From: Turicibacter bilis
GTDB taxonomy: Bacteria; Bacillota_I; Bacilli_A; MOL361; Turicibacteraceae
Assembly (NCBI RefSeq): GCF_024499055.1
Contig: NZ_CP071249.1
Span: 1,736,001 to 1,800,000, forward strand
Length of the DNA: 64,000 nucleotides
Reading direction: 5' to 3'
Shown here piece after piece: positions 9,307 through 19,231 of this stretch; the first letter of the stretch is position 1, and the number at the start of each line of letters is the position of its first letter. Under the pieces are notes generated by a model. It was not told where the DNA came from and did no database searches. It was given only the letters and a program-made list of their open reading frames with translations. The translations under genes and the position numbers were made by a program.

Positions 9307-12300
9307 TTATTTAAAGTATTTAACTCCACTTTGGAAGATTAATTGATCGTAGTCACCTGGTACGTTTTTAAAGATTTGTTCACCCATACGTTCAGAGTGT
9401 CCCATTTTACCAAGAATGCGTCCATCTGGACTTGTGATACCTTCTACGGCTGCAATTGATCCGTTTGGATTATAGATTCCATTCATTGTTGGTTTTCCGT
9501 CTAGGTCAACATATTGTGTCGCAATTTGACCATTTTCGATTAATTGTTTGATCATAGCATCGTTAGCAACGAATTTCCCTTCTCCATGTGAGATGGCTAC
9601 GTTGTGGATATCTCCAACATTTGCTCCTGATAACCAAGGTGATTTATTTGAAGCAATTCGTGTACGAATAATTTTAGACATATGACGGTTAATATCATTT
9701 TTCGTTAATGTTGGTGAATCTTCTGTCACCATTCCAAATTTTCCATATGGTAATAACCCTGATTTGATTAAGGCTTGGAATCCGTTACAAATCCCTAAAA
9801 TTAATCCATCACGCTCTAATAATCCTTCAATACTTTCACGGATTTGTTCATTCATTAATACTGATGTAATGAATTTTCCTGATCCATCTGGCTCATCTCC
9901 GGCGCTGAATCCTCCTGATAACATTAAAATTTGTGATTCATTGATATGTTTAACCATACGTTCGATTGACGCTTCGATATCTTGATGGTTTTGGTTACAG
10001 AATACATCAATCATTGATTTAGCTCCTGCTTGTTCGAAAGCACGTGCAGTATCATACTCACAGTTTGTTCCCGGGAAGACTGGTAAGAAGACTTGTGGTG
10101 TTGCACCTAACGATGACGTTGTGATGATTGTATTTTCATAATTCACTGTTGGAACTTTTGCTTCTTCAGCTACAGATGCGACTGGATATAAGTTTTCAAA
10201 TGTTCCTTGCCATGCAGCTAAGCTCTCCTCAATTGTAATGACTTCTTGGTTGATTACGATTAACGGATCAGTTGTTGTTTTTCCTAATAAGTGTGCCTGA
10301 TCGAATAATAATGGACGATCCGATTCAACAATGATTGAACCTAATTCTAAGTTAAATAAATCATATCCTGTTTTAATATTTGCTCCAATTTTATTACCAA
10401 ATGACATTTTAGCAATCGCTTCAGCAATCCCACCTTGTTTAATTGTGAAGGCAGATTTGATATGCCCAATTGTAACCATGTCATAGATAAAGTTAAAGTT
10501 TTCTTTTAATTGTTCGATATTTGGCATTAAATCTTTTGTTGGTTCATGTTTAATTAAGTAGATATAATGTTCTGGGGCTTTAAATTCTGGTGATAAAATT
10601 TTATTTGCTTTTTCAACTTGTACTGCGAATGAGATTAATGTCGGTGGAACGTGTAAATCTTCAAATGAACCACTCATACTATCTTTCCCACCAATTGCTG
10701 GTAAGCCAAATCCTTTTTGAACGTAAATTGATCCTAATAAAGCTGCAAATGGTTGTCCCCAGTTCTTAGGATCTTGACCTAAACGACGGAAATATTCTTG
10801 GAATGAGAAACGAATTCCTTGCCATTTACCACCTAATGCCACGATTTTAGCCATTGATTCAACGACAGCATAAGCTGATCCGTGGAATGGTGACCATGAT
10901 GTAATCTCAGGATTATATCCGTAAGTTAACATACTGACAGTGTTTGTCACTCCATGAAGAAGTGGAATTTTATGAACTGAACCTTCTGTTTCAGTTAATT
11001 GATATTTCCCACCGTAAGGCATTAAAACAGTTGTTCCTCCGATAGTCGAATCGAACATTTCAACCATTCCTTGTTGTGAGGCAACGTTTGGTTGTTTTAA
11101 GTTATTTAAGAATTTTTCTTTAATTGATTTTCCTTCTACTTTACTTACAAATGGATTATCTTCTAAATCAGTTGGTACGATAATATTAGTTGATTGACGT
11201 GCTCCATTTGTATCTAAGAAGTCACGTGATAAGTTAACGATGGCGCGTCCGTTCCAGTTCATCACTAAACGGTTAGTATCTGTCACTTCTGCTACGATTG
11301 TTGCTTCTAAATTTTCTTTATTCGCGAACTCAATTAATGCATTCACATCTTCTTTAGCTACTAAGACCGCCATACGTTCTTGCGATTCTGATACGGCAAG
11401 TTCTGTTCCATTTAATCCGCTATACTTGACAGGAACAGCATTTAAGTCAATATTTAATCCATCTGCTAACTCACCGATGGCAACACAAACCCCACCTGCT
11501 CCAAAGTCGTTACATTTTTTGATTAAACGAGTCACTTCACCGTTACGGAATAAGCGTTGGATTTTACGCTCAGTTGGTGCATTTCCTTTTTGAACTTCTG
11601 ATGAAGCGGTTTGAATTGATGTTTCAGTGTGGGCTTTTGATGATCCAGTTGCACCACCGATTCCATCACGTCCTGTACGTCCACCTAATAAAACAATAAT
11701 ATCCCCTGCTTCAGGCTTTTCACGACGAACGTCACTTGCTTTAACAGCTCCGACAACTGCTCCAACCTCCATATGTTTTGCTTTATATCCTTCATGATAA
11801 ATTTCACGAACGAATGTTGTTGGTAAACCAATTTGATTTCCATATGAACTATTTCCATCAGCTGAACGTTTAGAAATAATTTTTTGTGGAAGCTTTCCTT
11901 CCATTGTTTCTTCTACTGTTTCTAAAACATTTGCTCCACCGCTAATACGCATCGCTTGGTAAACATAAGAGCGGCCTGATAGTGGGTCACGAATAGCTCC
12001 TCCGATACATGTTGAGGCTCCACCAAATGGTTCAATTTCTGTTGGATGGTTATGTGTTTCATTTTTGAACATTAATAACCATGGTTCAGTTTCTCCATCA
12101 ACATCAACATCGATATAGATGCTGCACGCATTGATTTCATCTGAAACTTCTAAATCATTTAATGATCCTAATTTGCGTTGTTCTTTCATTGCAATTGTTG
12201 CCATGTCCATTAAAGTCATTGGCTTACGATTATGATGCACACGCTCACGCATCATGCAGTACTCTTCAAATGTTTGTTGTAAAATATCATGGAAACGTCC

Positions 12301-13014
12301 ACTTTCAAATGTCACATTTTCAATTAATGTTTCGAATGTTGTATGACGACAGTGGTCTGACCAGTAAGTATCAAGCACTTTTAACTCCGTTTCTGTTGGA
12401 TTACGGCGTTCTTCTTTGCGGAAGTAGGCTTGAATCATTTTAATATCATCAAGTGTCATTGCCATTCCGTGTTCATGTAAGAAATTATTTAATAATTCAT
12501 CACTATAATCGATAAACCCTTCATAAGTTGGAACATCTTCAATTTCTACATTTTCATCGAAAGATAGTGGTGCTTGTAAATCTTTTTCACGCATTTCAAT
12601 CGGGTTAATGTAGTATTGTTTAATTTTTTCGATTTCTACTTCTGATGCGATTCCATCTAAAATAATCACTTTACCACTCTTAACACGAACTTCGTCATTT
12701 CCTGTTAAAAGTTGAATACATTGAATTGCAGAGTCGGCACGTTGATCATATTGACCTGGTAAAAACTCAACAGCAAAATACGTTTTACCTTCTAAGTCTA
12801 ACGACATGCTAACGATGTCTGTTACTGTTTCTGATAAAACATTTTGCTTTGCTGTCTCAATCTCTTGCCCGTTAACGTTAAAGACATCATAAACGTTAAT
12901 CGTACGCACATTTGTTAATGATAAATGTAAGTTCTCATTTAAATCATGACATAAGCTTTTCGCTTCTGTGGCATACATCTCCTTCTTTTCTACAAAAACA
13001 CGATACTGACTCAT
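9307..13014 (-). CDS. purL: phosphoribosylformylglycinamidine synthase, single-chain form
   Basis: Converts FGAR + glutamine + ATP to FGAM (step 4). At 1,235 aa it is the long form in which an N-terminal PurS-like part, two AIR-synthetase-like domains and a C-terminal class I glutaminase are fused. Bacillus instead uses separate PurS, PurQ and short PurL. Visible motifs: DTYWSDHCRHTTF (catalytic region near 220), FKNETHNHPTEIEPFGG, and LGGRTGRDGIGGATGSS. In the glutaminase are LPVFPGTNCEYD, the GGFSAGDE loop, LGICNGFQ with the nucleophile Cys, and a C-terminal SHGEGKF His/Glu. It lies 16 nt after purK. Confidence 0.98.
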   Translation of the reverse strand: MSQYRVFVEKKEMYATEAKSLCHDLNENLHLSLTNVRTINVYDVFNVNGQEIETAKQNVLSETVTDIVSMSLDLEGKTYFAVEFLPGQYDQRADSAIQCIQLLTGNDEVRVKSGKVIILDGIASEVEIEKIKQYYINPIEMREKDLQAPLSFDENVEIEDVPTYEGFIDYSDELLNNFLHEHGMAMTLDDIKMIQAYFRKEERRNPTETELKVLDTYWSDHCRHTTFETLIENVTFESGRFHDILQQTFEEYCMMRERVHHNRKPMTLMDMATIAMKEQRKLGSLNDLEVSDEINACSIYIDVDVDGETEPWLLMFKNETHNHPTEIEPFGGASTCIGGAIRDPLSGRSYVYQAMRISGGANVLETVEETMEGKLPQKIISKRSADGNSSYGNQIGLPTTFVREIYHEGYKAKHMEVGAVVGAVKASDVRREKPEAGDIIVLLGGRTGRDGIGGATGSSKAHTETSIQTASSEVQKGNAPTERKIQRLFRNGEVTRLIKKCNDFGAGGVCVAIGELADGLNIDLNAVPVKYSGLNGTELAVSESQERMAVLVAKEDVNALIEFANKENLEATIVAEVTDTNRLVMNWNGRAIVNLSRDFLDTNGARQSTNIIVPTDLEDNPFVSKVEGKSIKEKFLNNLKQPNVASQQGMVEMFDSTIGGTTVLMPYGGKYQLTETEGSVHKIPLLHGVTNTVSMLTYGYNPEITSWSPFHGSAYAVVESMAKIVALGGKWQGIRFSFQEYFRRLGQDPKNWGQPFAALLGSIYVQKGFGLPAIGGKDSMSGSFEDLHVPPTLISFAVQVEKANKILSPEFKAPEHYIYLIKHEPTKDLMPNIEQLKENFNFIYDMVTIGHIKSAFTIKQGGIAEAIAKMSFGNKIGANIKTGYDLFNLELGSIIVESDRPLLFDQAHLLGKTTTDPLIVINQEVITIEESLAAWQGTFENLYPVASVAEEAKVPTVNYENTIITTSSLGATPQVFLPVFPGTNCEYDTARAFEQAGAKSMIDVFCNQNHQDIEASIERMVKHINESQILMLSGGFSAGDEPDGSGKFITSVLMNEQIRESIEGLLERDGLILGICNGFQALIKSGLLPYGKFGMVTEDSPTLTKNDINRHMSKIIRTRIASNKSPWLSGANVGDIHNVAISHGEGKFVANDAMIKQLIENGQIATQYVDLDGKPTMNGIYNPNGSIAAVEGITSPDGRILGKMGHSERMGEQIFKNVPGDYDQLIFQSGVKYFK

Positions 13015-13030
13015 TTCTCATCCTCATCCT

Positions 13031-14161
13031 TTACTTTGGAAAATTAATTAAAAACTGATTAACTGTTTCTTCTAACTTTGTTTCAAAATCGTTCATGAAT
13101 GTTAAATGCCCAACTTTTCGATTGGCTCGCATCTCCTCTTTCCCATAAAGGTGAAGCTTTGCATCTGAAAATTCAGGTTTTGTCCACATATTTAACGTAT
13201 ATTCGACATGTTGACCAAGTAAATTCACCATGATTGCTGGCTGAATTAAGGTTGGCTTGATGAGCGGTAACCCACAAACTGCGCGAATATGTTGTTCAAA
13301 TTGTGATACATTGCATGCATCGATGGTGTAATGTCCTGAGTTATGTGGTCGTGGTGCTAGTTCGTTGATGATAATGTCATCTTCGACAACAAACATTTCA
13401 ATAGCTAATGTTCCGACAAAATCTAATTTTTCAATTAATGTTGCTGCAACTTCTTCTGCTTTTTTTGCTAAATTAGCATCAATTCTTGCAGGAACGATAC
13501 TTAAATGAAGAATCTGATTTTGATGAATGTTTTCAACAACTGGGAACGTTTCAACCTGATCGTTTGTCCCTCGAGTGACGATGACTGAGATTTCTTTTGT
13601 AAATGGTACAAATCCTTCTAAAATACAGTTTTGGTTTTCTACAACAGAATGAACATTTTCTAAATCAGAATCTGATTTTAATGTCCATTGGCCTTTTCCG
13701 TCATACCCACCACTTACTGTTTTTAAGATACTAGGATATCCAATCTTTTTAATAGCATTTTTTAAGTCATTAAAGTTATCTACTTTTTCAAATGGTGCTG
13801 TTTTAAAACCACAGTTATTAATTGATGTTTTTTCAATGTAGCGATGTTGTGTCATTGCAAGTGGTCGATATCCTTGTGGAATATAACCAGCTGATGCTAA
13901 TTTTTCCACGACATGACTATCGATATTTTCAAATTCGTAAGTGACAACGTCGCTTACGGCTAATAATTGTGTTAAAGCTTCTTCACTGTCATAAGGTGCA
14001 TTAATTTCTAGGTCTGCTACTTGTGCAAGTGGTCCCAAAGCAGCAGGCTCTAATACTGCTACTTTGTATCCCATTTGCTTTGCTGATATGGCCATCATGC
14101 GTCCAAGCTGACCGCCACCAATGATTCCGATTGTTGAAGGAGGTAAGATAAGATTAGTCAT
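13031..14161 (-). CDS. purK: 5-(carboxyamino)imidazole ribonucleotide synthase
   Basis: Makes N5-CAIR from AIR, bicarbonate and ATP. It is an ATP-grasp protein of about 376 aa with an N-terminal [12 protein letters not shown] dinucleotide-like loop, [14 protein letters not shown] (ATP loop) and [14 protein letters not shown] near residues 265-280. ATG 14161 gives an 8-nt overlap with purE (ATGACTAA); a GTG at 14170 is an alternative. PurK with PurE is the bacterial two-step route to CAIR. Confidence 0.96.
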   Translation of the reverse strand: MTNLILPPSTIGIIGGGQLGRMMAISAKQMGYKVAVLEPAALGPLAQVADLEINAPYDSEEALTQLLAVSDVVTYEFENIDSHVVEKLASAGYIPQGYRPLAMTQHRYIEKTSINNCGFKTAPFEKVDNFNDLKNAIKKIGYPSILKTVSGGYDGKGQWTLKSDSDLENVHSVVENQNCILEGFVPFTKEISVIVTRGTNDQVETFPVVENIHQNQILHLSIVPARIDANLAKKAEEVAATLIEKLDFVGTLAIEMFVVEDDIIINELAPRPHNSGHYTIDACNVSQFEQHIRAVCGLPLIKPTLIQPAIMVNLLGQHVEYTLNMWTKPEFSDAKLHLYGKEEMRANRKVGHLTFMNDFETKLEETVNQFLINFPK

Positions 14162-14666
14162 TAAGATCACTATCCTTTAACACGGTATCTGTCATCATTT
14201 GTCGGTACTCATCAAGTTTTGTTGCTATGCTATCGTAAGATGTACTTAACATGGAAGCGGCAAGTAATCCTGCGTTTTTAGCCCCTGCTTTTCCGATAGC
14301 AACTGTTGCAACTGGAATTCCTCCTGGCATTTGAACGATTGACAAAAGTGAATCCATTCCATTTAATGCTCTGGATTGAACTGGAACACCAATGACTGGA
14401 AGGGTTGTTTTTGCTGCAACCATTCCAGGTAAATGAGCGGCTCCACCAGCTCCAGCAACGATAACCTTAATTCCTCGCTCACGAGCAAGTTCAGCATATT
14501 CGAACATTTTATCTGGTGTCCGATGTGCTGACACCACATTTGCTTCATATGAGATTTGCAACTCATCTAAAATTGCCATTGTTTCTTGCATCGTTTCTAA
14601 GTCAGATTTACTTCCCATGATGATTCCGACTAATGGTTTTTCTGAGATTTCATAAATTCTCTCCAC
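14154..14666 (-). CDS. purE: N5-CAIR mutase
   Basis: Rearranges N5-CAIR to CAIR. The GTG at 14666 is preferred because GGGGAGG lies 8 nt upstream; the longer frame from 14738 would run through the promoter. The 170-aa protein has [10 protein letters not shown] at the start, [11 protein letters not shown] with the catalytic His, and [11 protein letters not shown], all class I PurE signatures. It is the first gene of the pur operon. Confidence 0.95.
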   Translation of the reverse strand: MERIYEISEKPLVGIIMGSKSDLETMQETMAILDELQISYEANVVSAHRTPDKMFEYAELARERGIKVIVAGAGGAAHLPGMVAAKTTLPVIGVPVQSRALNGMDSLLSIVQMPGGIPVATVAIGKAGAKNAGLLAASMLSTSYDSIATKLDEYRQMMTDTVLKDSDLND

Positions 14667-14700
14667 GATCGTGTCCTCCCCTATATTTATCTTTTCTATC

Positions 14701-14728
14701 CTTATAATATATAAAACTAAGGTGACAA
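14701..14728 (-). promoter_or_regulatory. predicted sigma-A promoter for the pur operon
   Basis: On the minus strand TTGTCA (14728-14723) is separated by 16 nt from TATAAG (14706-14701), with an AT-rich spacer. It sits about 35 nt upstream of the purE start. No purine riboswitch and no clear PurR box is seen beside it. In the 170-nt fhs-purE gap I see no clear terminator, only weak hairpins, so some read-through from fhs is possible. Confidence 0.5.
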
Positions 14729-14908
14729 TTAAGCACACGTAACCCTAAAGGGGAACTAACGACTATGCAAAATTAAATTTTACAAGTCACCGTAAAAGTC
14801 AAAATTCGTTGTCATTGATACTACTTTTGTATCAGAGTACAATGAAGAGACTTTATAGAGCGATTGTCACTCAAAGCTAGATTGTGTAAAAGACTAAAGG
14901 CGAAGTTT

Positions 14909-16570
14909 TTAGAATAATCCTACACATTCACCTTCTGGTGTTACATCCATTTTTAATGCAGCTGGTTGTTTTGGAAGTCCTGGCATTGTTAAAACATTTC
15001 CTGTTAAGCAAACGATAAACCCTGCTCCAGCTGAGATACGGATTTCACGAATAGTGATATCAAAATCTGTTGGACGGCCTAATACTTTTGGATCATCACT
15101 TAAAGATACTGGCGTTTTTGCCATACATACTAAGAAGTCTTCATATCCTAATTCTTTAATTGTTTCAAGTTGAGCTTGTGCTTGTTCTGTATAAATAACA
15201 TCACGCGCCCCGTATACTTTTTGAGCAATTGTTAAGATTTTATCTTCTAATTTATCTTCACGGTTATATAAATGACCGAATGTTTGATTATTGTTTTCAA
15301 TTAATTCAATCACGCGGTTCGCTAATTCTTTTGCTCCTGCTCCACCGTTTAACCAAACATTTGCGATTTCACATGGATGATTGTTATCTTCACACCATGT
15401 TTTTAAGAAATTAAGTTCTGCTTCTGTATCATGTGTGAATTGGTTAATTGCCACGACGTAAGGTAAATTAAATTGTTGAATTGAATCAATGTGTTTCGCT
15501 AAGTTTTCAACACCTTTTGCTAATGCTTCAACGTTCTCTTCTTTTAAGTTATCGTACTCAACTCCACCATGCATTTTTAACGCGCGGATTGTTGCAACAA
15601 TAACAACACAATCAGGTGTTAAATTTCCTTCACGACATTTAATATTTAAGAATTTCTCTGCTCCTAAATCTGCTCCAAATCCTGCTTCAGTCACCACATA
15701 TTCTCCAAGTTTTAAGGCTGTTTTTGTTGCAATGATTGAGTTACATCCATGAGCAATATTCGCAAATGGGCCACCATGTACGATAGCTGGTGTATGTTCA
15801 CATGTTTGAACTAAGTTTGGTTTAAGTGCATCTTTTAATAGCATCGTGATTGCACCTTGGATTTTTAAGTCTTTAACAAAGACCGGTTGATCCTCAGGTG
15901 TGTATGCCACGATAATGTTTCCGATACGTTGTTTTAAGTCTTCAAGGCTTGTTGCTAAGCAAAGAATTGCCATGATTTCAGAAGCAACTGTAATGTTGAA
16001 TCCATCTTTACGTTCGATTCCATTAACATGCGAACCTTGTCCAATCGTAATGTCGCGTAAGGTACGATCATTTAAATCTAAACAACGTTTGAAGACGATT
16101 TTTGTTGGATCAACGTTACATTCATTTCCTTGGTAGATGTGATTATCAAGTAAGGCACAGATCGCATTGTTCGCTGTTGTGATTGCATGAATATCTCCTG
16201 TGAAATGTAAGTTTAAATCCTCCATTGGTAGAACTTGTGAGTACCCTCCACCAGCTGCTCCACCTTTAAGTCCCATAACTGGGCCAAGTGACGGTTCGCG
16301 TAAAGCAATAACCGATTGTTTTCCAACGTGGTAGAAACCTTGTCCTAACCCAACTGTCATCGTTGTTTTTCCTTCACCTGCTTTAGTTGGACTAATTGCC
16401 GTAACTAAGATCAATTTTCCATTTTCTTTTTCACTGTTCATGACACTTAAGTCAATTTTTGCTTTATATTTACCGTAGCACTCAATCTCATCTGAGATAT
16501 TTAATTGCTCTGCAATTTCAGTAATTGGTTTTAATTCAATTTCTTTAGCAATTTGTAAATCATTTTTCAT
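14909..16570 (-). CDS. fhs: formate-tetrahydrofolate ligase
   Basis: Makes 10-formyl-THF from formate, THF and ATP, supplying the formyl groups used by PurN and PurH. Formate would come from pyruvate formate-lyase, also encoded here. The 553-aa length is typical. SPTKAGEGKTTM is the P-loop, followed by LREPSLGPVMGLKGGAAGGG and the C-terminal AGAGFIVCLTGN. AAAGGAG lies 9 nt before ATG 16570. Its leader carries a purine riboswitch, so the gene is predicted to be shut down when guanine or hypoxanthine is plentiful. Confidence 0.98.
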   Translation of the reverse strand: MKNDLQIAKEIELKPITEIAEQLNISDEIECYGKYKAKIDLSVMNSEKENGKLILVTAISPTKAGEGKTTMTVGLGQGFYHVGKQSVIALREPSLGPVMGLKGGAAGGGYSQVLPMEDLNLHFTGDIHAITTANNAICALLDNHIYQGNECNVDPTKIVFKRCLDLNDRTLRDITIGQGSHVNGIERKDGFNITVASEIMAILCLATSLEDLKQRIGNIIVAYTPEDQPVFVKDLKIQGAITMLLKDALKPNLVQTCEHTPAIVHGGPFANIAHGCNSIIATKTALKLGEYVVTEAGFGADLGAEKFLNIKCREGNLTPDCVVIVATIRALKMHGGVEYDNLKEENVEALAKGVENLAKHIDSIQQFNLPYVVAINQFTHDTEAELNFLKTWCEDNNHPCEIANVWLNGGAGAKELANRVIELIENNNQTFGHLYNREDKLEDKILTIAQKVYGARDVIYTEQAQAQLETIKELGYEDFLVCMAKTPVSLSDDPKVLGRPTDFDITIREIRISAGAGFIVCLTGNVLTMPGLPKQPAALKMDVTPEGECVGLF

Positions 16571-16667
16571 TAAGATCGCTCCTTTTTTATATCCTCATTG
16601 ATTCTCTACTAAGTATTCTGTTTAGATTGATTACTCGGGATACACTATACCATGATATAACGTTTGA

Positions 16668-16709
16668 AGCATAAATAAAAGGCACCTTTAGAACAGTGAC
16701 TAAAGGTGC
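16668..16709 (-). terminator. riboswitch-controlled terminator in the fhs leader
   Basis: On the minus strand GCACCTTTAG pairs perfectly with CTAAAGGTGC (8-nt loop), followed by CCTTTTATTT. It lies between the riboswitch and fhs. Its 5' arm (GCACCTT) can pair, with one bulged base, with AAGGTTGC in the 3' strand of the riboswitch P1 stem. Ligand binding that locks P1 would therefore free the terminator, giving an OFF switch. The mechanism is inferred from pairing. Confidence 0.8.
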
Positions 16710-16826
16710 TAATAACATTCTGTAAAGTTATGGAAGTACTTTTTGTTAAATTGAGTCGAATTTTGTACTTTTTATCTCATTTTAACGGTTAATATACCCC
16801 ATTGTACTTAACTGATCTTATTTGTG

Positions 16827-16902
16827 CAACCTTCATAGTCCCTATATTTACGGCAAGGGGTAGAAACTTTCGAACCTTATTATCGATGATATATGAATGT
16901 TG
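16827..16902 (-). promoter_or_regulatory. purine riboswitch, guanine/hypoxanthine type
   Basis: The minus strand contains the core GTTTCTACC, then CCGTAAAT and GGGACTATG, as in the xpt-class aptamer. P1 is formed by CAACaTTCATA and TATGAAgGTTG. The ligand-specifying base in GACTATG is C (equivalent to C74 of xpt), which pairs with guanine; adenine riboswitches have U there. It lies about 260 nt upstream of the fhs start, an unusual but logical target because fhs feeds one-carbon units into purine synthesis. Confidence 0.92.
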
Positions 16903-16972
16903 TGATTTTCATTTGACTTGTTTCATTTGTGAAAAAACTTGTAAAAAAAAACATATGCGCTAGTAAAAACAC

Positions 16973-17071
16973 TTAACTCATACGTTTAACTTTTTTATCA
17001 CAAATATGAAATTGTAGGCATAAAAATGTCGCAAATTGCTTCTTCTCTTGTTGAATATCCATGCGCTTCAT
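16973..17071 (-). CDS. small ORF (32 aa) upstream of the fhs riboswitch
   Basis: The ORF starts MKRMDIQQEKKQ and ends CDKKVKRMS. It has an excellent AGGAGG site 8 nt before the ATG and starts about 45 nt after a near-consensus promoter, so translation is likely. The peptide is lysine-rich at both ends with a short hydrophobic centre (FATFLCLQFHI) holding one of two Cys residues. I recognise no family. It may be a leader peptide or simply a small protein; its stop lies about 70 nt before the aptamer. Confidence 0.55.
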   Translation of the reverse strand: MKRMDIQQEKKQFATFLCLQFHICDKKVKRMS

Positions 17072-17124
17072 TTTGATGTCCTCCTACAAAATTAACCATT
17101 TAATTTCAAAATATTTACAATTGA

Positions 17125-17153
17125 ATTATAAACTAACCAAATCCAAATATCAA
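17125..17153 (-). promoter_or_regulatory. predicted sigma-A promoter for the small ORF / riboswitch / fhs transcript
   Basis: On the minus strand TTGATA and TATAAT are separated by exactly 17 nt, close to the vegetative consensus. Transcription would begin near 17117, giving a leader of about 550 nt before fhs. The stretch 17154-17285 is AT-rich and shows nothing further. Confidence 0.75.
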
Positions 17154-17285
17154 CAACATTTGTAAATTTTAGATAAATTTAATTTAAAATATAAACTATA
17201 TTCTTATTTATGAAAATTGAATTTAAAATATAACATTGTTATTTTATTTTTTGAGGAATCTTAAATATTGTCGTATTTTTTGGTG

Positions 17286-17314
17286 TTGCAACCTTTTATG
17301 AGTTATGCTATCAT
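17286..17314 (+). promoter_or_regulatory. predicted sigma-A promoter for guaB
   Basis: TTGCAA (17286-17291), a 17-nt spacer and TATCAT (17309-17314), with TG one base before the -10 (extended -10). It is divergent from the fhs promoter, about 130 nt away. Confidence 0.7.
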
Positions 17315-17330
17315 GTTTACAACTAAAAAC

Positions 17331-17365
17331 GGGCTAATTCATATTCCCTCTTGAATCATATGCCC
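17331..17365 (+). promoter_or_regulatory. leader hairpin of guaB
   Basis: GGGC pairs with GCCC and, inside an internal loop, ATTC with GAAT, in the roughly 90-nt leader between the promoter and the guaB ribosome binding site. I do not recognise a riboswitch class. It may be no more than mRNA structure. Confidence 0.3.
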
Positions 17366-17412
17366 TTTAAGGACAGAAAATAACTATAATTATAACTAAA
17401 GGAGGACACGCC

Positions 17413-18888
17413 ATGAACTTATTAAACGGTAAAGTGGTTTCTACAGGATTAACATTTGATGATGTTTTATTAATCCCTCAACGTAGTGAAGTATTACCAA
17501 AGGATGTATGCTTAAAAACAAAATTAACACGTGGAATCGAATTAAATATTCCAATCATTTCATCTGCAATGGACACAGTAACTGAATCACGCTTAGCTAT
17601 TGCGCTTGCTCATCAAGGTGGAGTTGGATTTATTCATAAAAATATGTCAATTGAGGAACAAGCTGAAGAAGTTCGTCGTGTTAAATTATATCAAAATGGT
17701 ATGATTTCAGATCCTGTTACATTATCAGGAGATATCACTATTGCGGAAGCAAACGATAAATGCAAACACTATAAAGTATCTGGATTCCCAGTTGTTGATG
17801 AAAATGGTGTGTTAACTGGAATTATCACTAACCGTGATATGAAATACCGCGTTGATCAAAGTGTAAAAGTTTGTGATGTTATGACTGGACGCGATAAGTT
17901 AATCACTGCTCCTGTAGGAATCACATTAGATGAAGCAAAAGAAATCTTAATGCAACACCGTATTGAAAAACTTCCTATCATCAATGAAGAAGGTGTATTA
18001 TGCGGATTAATTACAATCAAAGATATTGATAAAACAATGTCATATCCAAATAGTTGTAAAGATACTCAAGGGCGTTTACGTTGTGGAGCTGCCGTTGGAA
18101 TTGGTGCAGATACACTAGCTCGCGTGACTGCTTTAGTTGAAGCAGGTGTTGACGTCATCACAGTTGACTCAGCTCACGGGCACTCTTTAGGTGTTATTAA
18201 TACAGTTCGTCAGATTAAGGAAACATTCCCAGAATTACAAGTTATCGGTGGAAACATTGTTACTCCAGAAGCAGCAAAAGATTTAATCGATGCTGGAGCT
18301 GATGCAGTTAAAGTTGGTATCGGACCAGGTTCTATCTGTACAACTCGTGTTGTTGCTGGTGTAGGTGTTCCTCAAATTACAGCGGTTAATGATGTCTATG
18401 AATACTGTAAAACAGTTGGTGTTCCAGTTATTGCTGACGGTGGATTAAAATTAAGTGGAGACTTTGTTAAAGCAATTGCTGCTGGGGCTGATTGCGCAAT
18501 GTTCGGTGGTTTATTCGCTGGATGTGAAGAAGCTCCAGGTGAAGAAATTTTATTTAATGGACGCCGTTACAAAACTTACGTTGGAATGGGATCTTTAGCT
18601 GCAATGAAACGTGGTTCAAGTGATCGTTACTTCCAAGGAAAACAACAAGAAGCTAAAAAATTAGTTCCTGAAGGAATTGAAGCCCGCGTCCCTTACAAAG
18701 GAAAATTAGAAGATGTAATCTATCAATTATGTGGCGGTTTACGTGCCGGAATGGGTTACTGTGGAACAGCTACAATTGAAGACTTAAAAACAAACGGTAA
18801 ATTTGTACGTATTACAAATGCAGGTCTTCGTGAATCTCATCCACATGATGTTGAAATCACTCAAGAAGCTCCAAACTACCAAAAATAA
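17413..18888 (+). CDS. guaB: IMP dehydrogenase
   Basis: Oxidises IMP to XMP with NAD+, the entry to guanine nucleotides. The 491-aa protein starts with [16 protein letters not shown] tandem CBS regulatory insert spans about 95-205. The catalytic barrel follows: [23 protein letters not shown]-type loop with the active-site Cys, [19 protein letters not shown] and the flap [18 protein letters not shown] precedes the ATG. It is a single-gene unit closed by a strong terminator. Confidence 0.98.
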   Translation: MNLLNGKVVSTGLTFDDVLLIPQRSEVLPKDVCLKTKLTRGIELNIPIISSAMDTVTESRLAIALAHQGGVGFIHKNMSIEEQAEEVRRVKLYQNGMISDPVTLSGDITIAEANDKCKHYKVSGFPVVDENGVLTGIITNRDMKYRVDQSVKVCDVMTGRDKLITAPVGITLDEAKEILMQHRIEKLPIINEEGVLCGLITIKDIDKTMSYPNSCKDTQGRLRCGAAVGIGADTLARVTALVEAGVDVITVDSAHGHSLGVINTVRQIKETFPELQVIGGNIVTPEAAKDLIDAGADAVKVGIGPGSICTTRVVAGVGVPQITAVNDVYEYCKTVGVPVIADGGLKLSGDFVKAIAAGADCAMFGGLFAGCEEAPGEEILFNGRRYKTYVGMGSLAAMKRGSSDRYFQGKQQEAKKLVPEGIEARVPYKGKLEDVIYQLCGGLRAGMGYCGTATIEDLKTNGKFVRITNAGLRESHPHDVEITQEAPNYQK

Positions 18889-18890
18889 TA

Positions 18891-18920
18891 AAAAAGTGTA
18901 ACTTCGGTTACACTTTTTTA
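18891..18920 (+). terminator. guaB terminator
   Basis: AAAAAGTGTAAC-TTCG-GTTACACTTTTT: a perfect 12-bp stem with a UUCG tetraloop and a T-run, directly after the guaB stop. Confidence 0.95.
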
Positions 18921-18925
18921 TTTGA

Positions 18926-19229
18926 GTTTAAATTTAATTTAACTAAATTTTATCATAAAATTTGATGAAATTTGATAAGGAATAGGTGACTTCAAAACCA
19001 TGAATTATATTTCGCCATGTATGTATAAATCAATTAATAGTATCCTTCATACGAATGGATAATAACATAAATAATTTTTAGCTATCCTCTAAAATAATAT
19101 CCTTGAATATAATATTGACTTAACTTAATTATTATCATCCTTATCCACAGATCACAAAAAAAACTTTACACTGAGTACCGGTTGGTATCAATAAATTTAT
19201 TATGAACAAGATTTTGTAACACAGCTAAA
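18926..19229. other. AT-rich intergenic stretch with a DnaA-box sequence
   Basis: No convincing gene is present. TTATCCACA, a perfect DnaA-box consensus, lies at 19141-19149. A second, TGTGGATAA, lies at 19256-19264 in the opposite orientation, inside the spoVT terminator hairpin. A 19-codon frame starting at 19001 has only a poor ribosome binding site and is not called. Confidence 0.4.
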
Positions 19230-19231
19230 AT

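Noticed and set aside
12162-12443. Antisense ORFs within purL and other pur genes
   Set aside because: They are frame shadows of highly conserved coding sequence without start signals.
14739-14908. Purine or THF riboswitch between fhs and purE
   Set aside because: GACTATG occurs on the opposite strand only, without the GTTTCTACC and CCGTAAA parts of the aptamer; no THF aptamer core was seen either.
19001-19060. 19-codon ORF starting MNYISPCMYK
   Set aside because: AGGTG is 11 nt from the ATG, no promoter is seen, and the frame is no longer than expected by chance.
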